Positions 20,402 through 28,943 of a DNA stretch of 64,000 nucleotides are shown here, piece after piece (positions within the stretch are counted from its first letter, which is position 1; each line of letters begins with the position of its first letter). Source of the DNA: Alphaproteobacteria bacterium HGW-Alphaproteobacteria-7 (GTDB taxonomy: Bacteria; Pseudomonadota; Alphaproteobacteria; Sphingomonadales; Sphingomonadaceae). The notes below the pieces were generated by a model that worked only from the letters and a program-made list of their open reading frames with translations, ran no database searches and had not been told where the DNA came from. The stretch spans positions 38,573 to 102,572 of the forward strand of contig PHEB01000013.1 of the NCBI GenBank assembly GCA_002842735.1. The letters run 5' to 3'. The position numbers and the translations under genes were made by a program.

Positions 20402-21220
20402 ATGCCTGCCACCGCCTCCATGACCGCCAACGACAGGGTTTCCATTGCGCTGGGGGAAGACGGCGTCGCGCTGGTGCGCCTCAACCGCCCTGACAAAATG
20501 AACGCGCTTGACCCTGAAATGTTCGCACGCATCATCGAAGCGGGCAGCGCATTGCAGCGCATGAAGGGCCTGCGCGTGGTGGTGCTTTGCGGTGAAGGCC
20601 GGGCGTTCTGCGCCGGGCTTGATCTTGCCAGCTTCACCCGCACGCCAAGCGAGGACGAGCCGTCGCTGACCGAGCGGACATACGGCAATGCCAACAAGTT
20701 CCAGCAGGTGTCGATGCAGTGGCGCAAACTGCCGGTGCCGGTGATCGCGGCGGTGCACGGGGTGTGTTTCGGCGGCGGATTGGCGATCGCCAGCGGCGCG
20801 GACATCCGTATCATCCATCCGGAAACGCGGATGTCGATCATGGAAATGAAGTGGGGGCTGGTGCCCGACATGGGCGGCTATGCGCTCTGGCGCGGGCTGG
20901 TGCGCGATGATGTGCTGCGCGAACTCATCTACACCAACCGCGAATTTTTGGGGGCGGAGGCGCAGGCGCTCGGCCTTGCGACCCATGTCGATGAAAGCCC
21001 ACTCAACCGCGCGCTGGCCATCGCGCGCGAGATTGCCAATCGCAATCCCCACGCAATCCGCGCGGCCAAGCGGCTGCATGCGGGCATGATCGATCGCGAT
21101 ACCAATGCCATTCTGCTTGAAGAAAGCATCGAACAGCACGGCATCATGCGCAGCCGCAACCAGGTCGAAGCGGTGATGGCGGCGATGCAGAAGCGCAAGC
21201 CGGATTTCGAGGATTTGTAA
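20402..21220 (+). CDS. Crotonase/enoyl-CoA hydratase family protein
   Basis: VRLNRPDKMNALDPEMFARI; GRAFCAGLDLASF; AVHGVCFGGGLAIASGADIRI. Confidence 0.93.
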   Translation: MPATASMTANDRVSIALGEDGVALVRLNRPDKMNALDPEMFARIIEAGSALQRMKGLRVVVLCGEGRAFCAGLDLASFTRTPSEDEPSLTERTYGNANKFQQVSMQWRKLPVPVIAAVHGVCFGGGLAIASGADIRIIHPETRMSIMEMKWGLVPDMGGYALWRGLVRDDVLRELIYTNREFLGAEAQALGLATHVDESPLNRALAIAREIANRNPHAIRAAKRLHAGMIDRDTNAILLEESIEQHGIMRSRNQVEAVMAAMQKRKPDFEDL

Positions 21221-21231
21221 GCGGCACGCGC

Positions 21232-22011
21232 TTACCCGAACACCGCCACGCACTGAACCCCGTCGAGCACCTGCCGCCCGTCCGCATCCCACATTCGCAG
21301 CCGTTCGGATGAATAGCCGCTATCGGCGTGTTGGCTGGCGTTTTCGGCCAGATACCACCCGCCGGGGGAGCGGGTTTCGGGGTCGAGCACATTGAACGAC
21401 CAGTTGATCGAACTGATCGGGCCAATCCGACGCATCGCCCGCATCGCGCCCGGCGGCATGACGTCGCCCATCAGCACCAGTTTGGACACCGGATCGAGAT
21501 CGTGCTGTTCGGTCAGCCGCGCCCAGCGGCGCACGGTCGCGCCGTGATCTGCGCCTTTGACCTGACCATAGCGCAGTTCGAAATTGTTCTGGACGAAGCT
21601 TGGCCCCAGCCCGCCCATCGCCACATCGTTGGCGTCCGGTGCGCCAGGCCAGTCTTCGGGCGGATCGGCGGGGCGCAGCGCATTCGCTTCGCGGCCTTCG
21701 CCAAACAGCCAGAAGGCCGAAAGCGCCACCTTGCCATCGTACAGGATCTCGCTGCGCACCTGCGTAACGTTGCGTCCCTGCCGGATAATTTCGGCGGTTA
21801 GGGCAATGTCTTCGCCCACCGGCGCGACAAATGCGACCTGCGCGGCGCGCAGCGGCGGCAAGCCGGTAAAGGCGCGCGCCGCCATCGTATAGGCCACCAG
21901 CGCCGATGCCCCGCCATACAGCGTGCGCCCCTGCATCCAGTCGGCGGCATGGGCAAGGCGGGCCGGGCCGGGCTGGCCGGTGATGGGTTCAAGCAGGCTG
22001 GCAATGGTCAT
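21232..22011 (-). CDS. Acyl-CoA thioesterase family protein (double hotdog)
   Basis: WMQGRTLYGGASALVAYTMAARAF; AAQVAFVAPVGEDIALTAEIIRQGRNVTQVRSEIL. Confidence 0.8.
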   Translation of the reverse strand: MTIASLLEPITGQPGPARLAHAADWMQGRTLYGGASALVAYTMAARAFTGLPPLRAAQVAFVAPVGEDIALTAEIIRQGRNVTQVRSEILYDGKVALSAFWLFGEGREANALRPADPPEDWPGAPDANDVAMGGLGPSFVQNNFELRYGQVKGADHGATVRRWARLTEQHDLDPVSKLVLMGDVMPPGAMRAMRRIGPISSINWSFNVLDPETRSPGGWYLAENASQHADSGYSSERLRMWDADGRQVLDGVQCVAVFG

Positions 22012-22161
22012 GCGCGCTGCTTTGCCGTGCGGTTTGCGTGGCGTCCAGATTGACGTTGCGTCAACCGAACCCCCAAGCCTTGCCACGAAACACAGATTGC
22101 CAAGCCCGCAGCGAATCGCTAGTGCGCGCGCTCTGTTCGGGAAGCATGCCCCGGATGGCTC

Positions 22162-22235
22162 GGCCCGATGGCGGAGTGGTTACGCAGAGGACTGCAAATC
22201 CTTGCACGCCGGTTCGATTCCGGCTCGGGCCTCCA
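22162..22235 (+). tRNA. tRNA-Cys (anticodon GCA)
   Basis: GGCCCGA/TCGGGCC acceptor stem, GAGGACTGCAAATCCTT anticodon arm, GGTTCGATTCC T-arm, CCA. Confidence 0.95.
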
Positions 22236-22285
22236 CCTTTGCATTGCGCGCATTGCCCCCCGGAATTAGGGCGGTGAGCACAAGT

Positions 22286-22361
22286 GCCGCCTTAGCTCAG
22301 TTGGTAGAGCATCGCATTCGTAATGCGGGGGTCACAGGTTCGAGTCCTGTAGGCGGCACCA
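22286..22361 (+). tRNA. tRNA-Thr (anticodon CGT)
   Basis: GCCGCCT/AGGCGGC acceptor, loop TTCGTAA, T-arm CAGGTTCGAGTCCTG, CCA. Confidence 0.95.
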
Positions 22362-22712
22362 TTTCATCAAATAAAAACAACATCTTGTCTTGAACGGGAC
22401 GGTTGCCAAGCCGCCCTGTGGTAACGCATTGATTCCGGACGAAGCCGCGCGGCGCTGCAATTCTCTTCGCAGCAACGGGCGTGCACTTATGGTTTACAGC
22501 CCCCTATAATCGGCGCATTTATTCGCCATGCCTGTCGGCAGTGTGGTTTTCCCGACAGACAAGGGCTGTGATGGGCCGGAACGCGCGTTGCGTCTGGCAA
22601 GATCGACAAGACACCCATCCGGCGATCGGTTCGCAAAAGCAATGCGCGGCTTGCCCGGCAACCCTTGCGGGCTGGCGCGTCGTCGATCGCTCCAAGGGTC
22701 GGGGGAAATCAT

Positions 22713-23354
22713 ATGCCGACAATGACGGAAAAAGACTTGCAGGCGAAGGATTCGCTTAAAGACAGGTCGATCACCATAACGGTCTCACCGGTGCTCAACT
22801 GGATCGACCCCATCAAACCCACGATCGAGACCAGTTCGATCGGGTTTGCAGTAACAGCCAGCGATCCTCCGGGAACGGCGACGGTCGATACTTCGGGATC
22901 GGTCAATATCTCGCAGATGCCCGCCGATCCGGGTTTTGATGAGAACATCGACATCACCTTGCTGCTCGATACCAGCACCATGCGGGATGCGAATGGCAAC
23001 CTGCTGACGGGCAACAACACGCCGCGCTGGGCAAAATCTGATGAAGGCACGACCTACACCGATGGCAAGGGCAAGACGCAGCACTGCGGATATGGCTGGT
23101 TCTGCCAGATCACGGACATGGGCCCTCCGCTTCAGTATCAGGCCCTGCCGCCGATCAGCATCGACAAGATGGCCTTCAAGCGCAAGGATGGCCTCAATCT
23201 GGTCATCGAAGACAAGTCCGATGACGGCAGTCCGCCCTATGCGTTCAAGTTCGGCTTCGTTCTACCTGGTCAATACAACGGCTATTTCATCAGCATCGAC
23301 CCGGTAATCAGCACCAAGTCTACTCGCACCAGCAGCTTCATGCTGAAGGACTAG
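22713..23354 (+). CDS. Hypothetical protein (orphan, convergent with TIR gene)
   Basis: Clean 213-aa ORF with ATG start; polar beta-rich composition; no recognised domain. Confidence 0.55.
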   Translation: MPTMTEKDLQAKDSLKDRSITITVSPVLNWIDPIKPTIETSSIGFAVTASDPPGTATVDTSGSVNISQMPADPGFDENIDITLLLDTSTMRDANGNLLTGNNTPRWAKSDEGTTYTDGKGKTQHCGYGWFCQITDMGPPLQYQALPPISIDKMAFKRKDGLNLVIEDKSDDGSPPYAFKFGFVLPGQYNGYFISIDPVISTKSTRTSSFMLKD

Positions 23355-25396
23355 CGCGATCGTTCGGCAAGATAGGCGGGGTGACGAAAGCCCCGCCTGT
23401 CGAGCCTTTCGCTGATTGCGGCCGCCTGCTCGGCAAGCCCCAGCCGCTTCGACAGCCGGAAACGATCCAGGTCGGTCCCGCCATATTCGGGCAGGAGGTT
23501 CAGCGCGGTGGTCCAATGTGACCGGGCGCTGTCCGTCCGCTTCAGTCTGGCATCGATATCGCCGGCCAGCAGCAACACGGCGATGCGATCCTTGTCTTCC
23601 AGATCGAGCCCCAGCGCCTTGTTTATGAGTGCGGCTGCGCGCGCCGTATCGCCTGCGGCCAGCGCAAAGCGCGAGCGGGTGCTGAGCTCGCGGCTGTGGA
23701 GGTAGCCAGACCAGGCGGAGTTCTTGGGATCTTTGGCGATCATCCGGCCGAGCAACGCGGCCGCAGAATCCAGCATCGCGCGGCTTTCCGCCGTCCGCCC
23801 GGCATAGGCGAGAATCTGCGTTAGATCAAGCCGCCCGCCAACCTCGCTATGCTGCCAATCGGTATTGGCCGGTTCCAGCCGCCGCATCTCCGCATTGAGC
23901 GCGATGGCCCGCTCGTAGGACTGGATCGCCTCGTCAAGCTGACCGAGGTGGAGCTGCTGGTCTCCGGCGAATTGAAGCGCGATTGACAGGCGATTCTTGG
24001 CCATCGCATCGGCCCCATCGCGCCGCAGCACCTCTTCATAGACCGCAATCTCGCGCTGGTGCAGCGTCAGCGCCTGCTGTTCCTTGCCCAGTCCCTTGTT
24101 CGCCATCCCGAGCCAGTTGATATTCGTCCCGATTTCGACCTGCCGCCCGGCATCGTAGGGCTCGGCCCGCGCGACCGTCTCGATCCGCTTCAGCCCACGC
24201 GCAAAGGCCTGTTCGGCCTCGGCATAACGCCCTTGTTCGATGTACATCACGCCAAGATTGGTCTCGGCATAGCTGCCTTCCATCTGCCACTTCGGGTTCT
24301 CTGGATCGAGTGCGATCAGCCGGTCGGCAAGGCGTTTGTATTCGCGATACTGGGCTTCGGCAGCTTTCAACTCACCCCGGTTATAGGCGATGTAACCGAC
24401 CCAGAATACGCTTTGCGCGTGGTCGAAAACGCGCTGTTGGTTGTCGGGATCGCGCGCCAGCTGTTCCTGCGTCGTGGCCGCGGCCTGCCGGAAAGCACGC
24501 AGGGCATCGTCGCTGTCCCCGCGAATATTGCTGATCTCGCCCACCAGCAGCAGCGCTCGTGCGCGGCGGCCGAGCGAATCCTTGTCAAGATCGCCGAGCT
24601 TCTGCTTCGCGTAGTAATCGAGCGCACGCGTGCCGACCACGTCGAGCGCATCAAGCCGTCCGACTGGTTCGAGCCTGTCACGCAGGTCAGTGAGCATGAA
24701 TTCGACCAGCCCATCAGCCTCGTTGCGCTGGAATTCGGCCTCCATGCGCGCCTGCACCGCAACCCACGCCAGCCCGCTCATCACAGTCGCCAGCGCCAGT
24801 GATGCTGATACAACAATGCGGGTGCGGGTGGTGCGACGGCGTTCGTCGCGGTTGACCAGCTCGCCCAGCCCCACGCCCAGCATCGCAGCGGCAAGTTTCA
24901 GGATGGCCCGCCGCTTGCCATCGCCGCTGATCCGCGCATCGGCGGCCAGTGGCGCATCGGCGAGGCTGTCGCCAATCGTAAGGTCGGAATTGACGCCATG
25001 AGTCAGCGCTATTGGGAAGCATTCGGCATCGGCGTTGCCGGGTTCGCCATCGACGATTAGGGCAAGCACTTTGTCCGGATCGCGGTGTGCCTTGAAGAAG
25101 GCAATTTCCCGGTCGACCCAACGCGATTGCGCTGAATTGGACGAACACACGACTATCAGGAATTCCGAAGCGAGCAGCGCCTTTTCCACCGCGTCGCCGA
25201 TGCTTGCCCCTGCGGCTTCTTCCTCGCGGTCCTTGAAAATGGGATTGAGGCGGGCGGGCACCTTGCCAAGTGCACCATTCTTGCCAACCAGTGCGGCTGG
25301 CGTGCGATAAGTTTCCAGCCTGTGATGCAGCCAGTTGCCCCATTTGGCGTCGGACCAACTATAGCTGATAAAGGCGCGGTAACGGTATTCGCTCAC
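23351..25396 (-). CDS. TIR domain - transmembrane - TPR repeat protein
   Basis: EYRYRAFISYSWSDAKWGNWLHHRLETYRTP...PIFKDREEEAAGASIGDAVEKALLASEFLIVVCSSNSAQSRWVDREIAFFK (TIR); TM IVVSASLALATVMSGLAWVAV; multiple TPRs (YAEAEQAFARGLKRIE, LDEAIQSYERAIALNAE). Confidence 0.88.
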   Translation of the reverse strand: MSEYRYRAFISYSWSDAKWGNWLHHRLETYRTPAALVGKNGALGKVPARLNPIFKDREEEAAGASIGDAVEKALLASEFLIVVCSSNSAQSRWVDREIAFFKAHRDPDKVLALIVDGEPGNADAECFPIALTHGVNSDLTIGDSLADAPLAADARISGDGKRRAILKLAAAMLGVGLGELVNRDERRRTTRTRIVVSASLALATVMSGLAWVAVQARMEAEFQRNEADGLVEFMLTDLRDRLEPVGRLDALDVVGTRALDYYAKQKLGDLDKDSLGRRARALLLVGEISNIRGDSDDALRAFRQAAATTQEQLARDPDNQQRVFDHAQSVFWVGYIAYNRGELKAAEAQYREYKRLADRLIALDPENPKWQMEGSYAETNLGVMYIEQGRYAEAEQAFARGLKRIETVARAEPYDAGRQVEIGTNINWLGMANKGLGKEQQALTLHQREIAVYEEVLRRDGADAMAKNRLSIALQFAGDQQLHLGQLDEAIQSYERAIALNAEMRRLEPANTDWQHSEVGGRLDLTQILAYAGRTAESRAMLDSAAALLGRMIAKDPKNSAWSGYLHSRELSTRSRFALAAGDTARAAALINKALGLDLEDKDRIAVLLLAGDIDARLKRTDSARSHWTTALNLLPEYGGTDLDRFRLSKRLGLAEQAAAISERLDRRGFRHPAYLAERSR

Positions 25397-25757
25397 GGCT
25401 CCCCCCACCGTTCGAACAATGTCGTCCTGCTCGCCAGGATAGGGCAAAGTCACCAAATCGCAAAATAGCAATATCGACGAAAAGACTTTCCGCTTTGAAA
25501 AGCGAATAAACTCGTGCTTGCTACCACGCGAAAAAGCACATTGAGCCGAAGATTGGTTATTCGCGTATAGGAGTCTCGAAACCCACGTATACTACTATAA
25601 GGTCTGGCAAGGTTTCCCTTCTCTGCGCGATGATCATGGCTTCACTGGCGGGCTCATGATCGTCGCCGCGTCTGCCCCAAACCTTCCGGCTGTTTGTAAG
25701 CTCAGCCAGCTGGTCTGGGCATTGGGGGTTGCTGTTCCAACAGTGTCCGTGCTGGTG

Positions 25758-25793
25758 CCCCCAAATCCACGCGATCCGGGGGCATTTTTGCGG
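25758..25793. terminator. Strong hairpin with T-tract on + strand; terminator or 3' stabiliser
   Basis: TGCCCCCaaatccacgcgatccGGGGGCATTTTT, 13-45 nt beyond the stop of the minus-strand LLM gene. Confidence 0.5.
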
Positions 25794-25805
25794 CGGCCCG
25801 CTGGA

Positions 25806-26891
25806 TTACAGGTTCAACGGGCCGTGCTGGATATGCGGCAGCACATGGCGGGCGAACATGTCGGCTTCCTGCGCGTGCGGATAGCCTGACAGGATGAACG
25901 CCTCGATCCCCTCGGCCTGATAGGCGCGCAGTTTGGCGAGCACCTGATCGGGCGTGCCGACGATCGCCGCCCCGCAGCCCGATCGCGCGCGGCCGATCCC
26001 GGTCCACAGATTTTCTTCGACGAAGCCATCGCCATCCGCCGCGCTGCGTAATTCCTGCTGGCGCTGGACGCCGTAATTCTTGGCATCGAGCGATTTTTCG
26101 CGGATCGCGCGGCCTGCGTCATCATCCAGTTTCGACAGCAAGCGATCGGCATAGGCGCGCGCTTCATCCTCGGTCTCGCGCACGATCACGTGGGCGCGGT
26201 AACCGAACTTGAGCGTCCGGCCATAGCGCGCCGCTCGTTCGCGCAGGTCGGCGATGTTTTCGCGCACCTTGTCCATCGTGTCGGGCCACATCAGATAGAC
26301 GTCGCACGCCTCGGCGGCGCATTCGCGCGCTTCGTGTGACAACCCGCCGAAATAGAACGGCGGGCACTTGCCCGACAGCGTGGTGATGCGCGCCGGATCG
26401 AGCTTCAGCTGGAAGAACTCGCCCTGAAAATCGAGATGCTCGCCGTTCAGTAGCGTGCGCACGATCTTCATGATTTCGGTGCCGCGACGGTAACGCGGGC
26501 CACTTTCCATCTTTTGGCCCGGCAGATCGGAGGAGATGATGTTGACGTTCAGCCGCCCACCGGTGCCTGCCGCATTGGGGCCAAGGATGCGGTCAAGCGT
26601 CGCAATCCGGCGCGCCAGTTGCGGCGGCCAGTCTTCGCCCATCCGGGTCGCCCACAGTAGCTTGATCCGCTGCACCTGCGTTGCCACAGCGGCGGCGAAG
26701 ATGGTGGTATCTAGGCCCAGCTGATAGCCCGAAGGCAGCAGGATGTTGTCGAACCCGCCTTCTTCGGCGCGCAGCACGATGTTGCGGCAATGCTCCCAGC
26801 TGGATTGCAGATATTTGTCGGGCACGCCGAGAAATTCGTAATCATCATCGCACAGCGCGGAAAACCACGCGATTTCGCATTGTTGGGTCAT
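25806..26891 (-). CDS. LLM-class flavin-dependent monooxygenase (SsuD/SmoC-like); candidate sulfoquinovose monooxygenase
   Basis: SsuD-like luciferase fold (RIKLLWATRMGEDWPPQLARRIATLDRI; GGRLNVNIISSDLPGQKMESGPRYRRGTEIMKI); context with GH31, AKR and FMN reductase. Confidence 0.85.
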   Translation of the reverse strand: MTQQCEIAWFSALCDDDYEFLGVPDKYLQSSWEHCRNIVLRAEEGGFDNILLPSGYQLGLDTTIFAAAVATQVQRIKLLWATRMGEDWPPQLARRIATLDRILGPNAAGTGGRLNVNIISSDLPGQKMESGPRYRRGTEIMKIVRTLLNGEHLDFQGEFFQLKLDPARITTLSGKCPPFYFGGLSHEARECAAEACDVYLMWPDTMDKVRENIADLRERAARYGRTLKFGYRAHVIVRETEDEARAYADRLLSKLDDDAGRAIREKSLDAKNYGVQRQQELRSAADGDGFVEENLWTGIGRARSGCGAAIVGTPDQVLAKLRAYQAEGIEAFILSGYPHAQEADMFARHVLPHIQHGPLNL

Positions 26892-26913
26892 TTCCGGTTC
26901 CTCATCCAACTTC

Positions 26914-27009
26914 CGTTCGCCCTGAGCTTGTCGAAGGGCTGTTCTTCACTTCATGCCTCCCGCGCATCCTCAAGAAGGACGGTGCTTCGACAAGCTCAGC
27001 ACGAACGGG
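26914..27009. repeat. Dispersed REP-like inverted repeat, copy B
   Basis: CCGTTCGCCCTGAGCTTGTCGAAGGGC ... GTGCTTCGACAAGCTCAGCACGAACGG between the LLM and AKR genes. Confidence 0.85.
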
Positions 27010-27022
27010 GTGGGGTTCATGA

Positions 27023-27937
27023 TTAGGGCAGTGGCACCCCCCGCGCGGCTACCAGCACCGCATACCAATCCTGCCGCGTCCAGCGCACGCTCAGCGCCGC
27101 CGCACCCTCTGCAATCCGGCCTGCGTTCTGCGAGCCGATAATCGGGATGATCCCCGCCGGATGCGCCATCAGCCAGCTATAGGCGGCAACCGTGCGCGAC
27201 ACGCCTTGCGCCTGCGCCACGGTATCAAGCGCAGCCGCCACCGCCTTGTCTCGCGCGCTTTCGGGCGCGGTCAGCAACCCGCCACCCAGCGGCGACCACG
27301 CCATCGGGGTGAGGCCAAGCATCATCGCCTGATCCAGCTCGCCATTTTCAAAGCAGGTGATGCGCAGCGGACTGATTTCGGGCTGGGTCGAAACCAGTTT
27401 GCGGTCAAGGAAATGGTTGAGCGCGGCGGTCTGCGCGCCCGTAAAGTTCGACACGCCCAGGCTGCGCACCTTGCCCGATGCCACCGCATCATCGAGCACG
27501 CGGGCGACCTCTTGCGGGTGCGCGAGGATATCGGGGCGGTGGATCTGCCACAGATCAACGTGATCCACCTTCAGCCGGGTGAGCGAATCATTGATTGCCT
27601 TGCGCAGATAATCCGCGCTTTGATCATAGGGCAGCGGGGGCAGGATCCCGCCCTTGGTGGCGAGCACCATTTGCCCGCGCAAGCCGGGTTCTGCCGCCAG
27701 CACTTCACCCAACAACGCCTCGGCATCGCCAAACCCTCCTGCGCCGTCAAAGCCATAAATATCGGCGGTGTCGAGGAACGTGATCCCCGCATCAAGCGCC
27801 GCGTGCACCAGCCGCGCTGCATCACCCGCAGTGCGCCCGTTTTCAGCGAGGCGCCACATGCCCCAGGCAATCGGTGACACCGCAATGCCGCTATGGCCAA
27901 GTGTGCGGGTGGCGGGGGGAAGGGGCAATTCACTCAT
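27023..27937 (-). CDS. Aldo/keto reductase (candidate SmoB-like 6-dehydroglucose reductase)
   Basis: AALDAGITFLDTADIYGF; LVLATKGGI; DHVDLWQIHRPD; VRSLGVSNFT. Confidence 0.9.
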   Translation of the reverse strand: MSELPLPPATRTLGHSGIAVSPIAWGMWRLAENGRTAGDAARLVHAALDAGITFLDTADIYGFDGAGGFGDAEALLGEVLAAEPGLRGQMVLATKGGILPPLPYDQSADYLRKAINDSLTRLKVDHVDLWQIHRPDILAHPQEVARVLDDAVASGKVRSLGVSNFTGAQTAALNHFLDRKLVSTQPEISPLRITCFENGELDQAMMLGLTPMAWSPLGGGLLTAPESARDKAVAAALDTVAQAQGVSRTVAAYSWLMAHPAGIIPIIGSQNAGRIAEGAAALSVRWTRQDWYAVLVAARGVPLP

Positions 27938-28943
27938 GAGATGGTCCTTTGGGCGGAGCGACAGAGGCGCGCTCCACCAGAGTGTGGGGCAGGCGGCGAT
28001 GGTTGATATCCCCGCCCGCAATCAGAATTTCAGTGGCGGTGCGCGCCAGTTCGGCCATCGGTTGGCGGATGGTGGTGAGCGGCGGCCAGACCGTGCGGGC
28101 CAGCGTGGTATCATCGAAACCAGCGACCGAAAGTTCGGCGGGCACGTTGATTCTGCGATCATGCGCCACGGCCAGAACGCCGGCCGCCATATCGTCATTC
28201 GACGCAAAGATCGCGGTGGGGCGATCAGGCAGATCGAGCAAGGCGCGCGCGCTGCGCACACCTGAATCGAAATCAAATTCGCCATCGACAACCAGATGCG
28301 GTTCAAACGGAATGCCCACCCGGTCAAGCGCGCGGCGATAGCCGAACAGGCGATCATCCGATGCCATGTGATTGGTGTGGCCTTTGATAAAGCCGATGCG
28401 GCGGTGGCCAGCGTTGATCAGATGCGTGGTCATGTCGTCGGCGGCCTGCGCATCGTCCATGAACACCGAACTGGTCAGCGCATGGTTGGTGCCGGGCGAT
28501 ATCCGCACAAACGGCACGTCCATCGATTCAAGCGCGCGCAGCACCGGGTCGCAATCGGTCACGGGGGATGACAGGATGATCCCGTCGACGTGCGTTTCGC
28601 TCACCAGCCCGCGCACCTGATCGCCCACGCGCGGATCAGCCACGTCAACCGGCTGCGCCAGCAGGCGGATGCCGTTTTCGTGGCACACATCCCAGCACCC
28701 TTTCTGGATCTGGAACATGTAATAGGGGCTGTGATTGTCGTAGATCAGCGCCACCTGATTGGATTTCGCGCCCGACAGGATGCGCGCGGCCACGCTGGGG
28801 CGAAAGTCCAGATCGGCCATCGCCTGTTCAACCTTGCCGCGCAGGGTATCGCTGACATAGGGGTGGCCATTGAGCACCCGGCTGACGGTTTTGACCGCCA
28901 CCCCGGCGCGCGCGGCAACATCGCGGATATTGGCCCTGCTCAT
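27930..28943 (-). CDS. LacI family transcriptional regulator
   Basis: NIRDVAARAGVAVKTVSRVLNGHPYVSDTLRGKVEQAM; sugar-binding domain with GHRRIGFIKG. Confidence 0.95.
   Translation of the reverse strand: MSRANIRDVAARAGVAVKTVSRVLNGHPYVSDTLRGKVEQAMADLDFRPSVAARILSGAKSNQVALIYDNHSPYYMFQIQKGCWDVCHENGIRLLAQPVDVADPRVGDQVRGLVSETHVDGIILSSPVTDCDPVLRALESMDVPFVRISPGTNHALTSSVFMDDAQAADDMTTHLINAGHRRIGFIKGHTNHMASDDRLFGYRRALDRVGIPFEPHLVVDGEFDFDSGVRSARALLDLPDRPTAIFASNDDMAAGVLAVAHDRRINVPAELSVAGFDDTTLARTVWPPLTTIRQPMAELARTATEILIAGGDINHRRLPHTLVERASVAPPKGPSHE

Noticed and set aside
22286-25396. Integrative element inserted into tRNA-Thr
   Set aside because: No integrase and no visible direct repeat of the tRNA 3' end; only an accessory insertion next to the tRNAs is supported.
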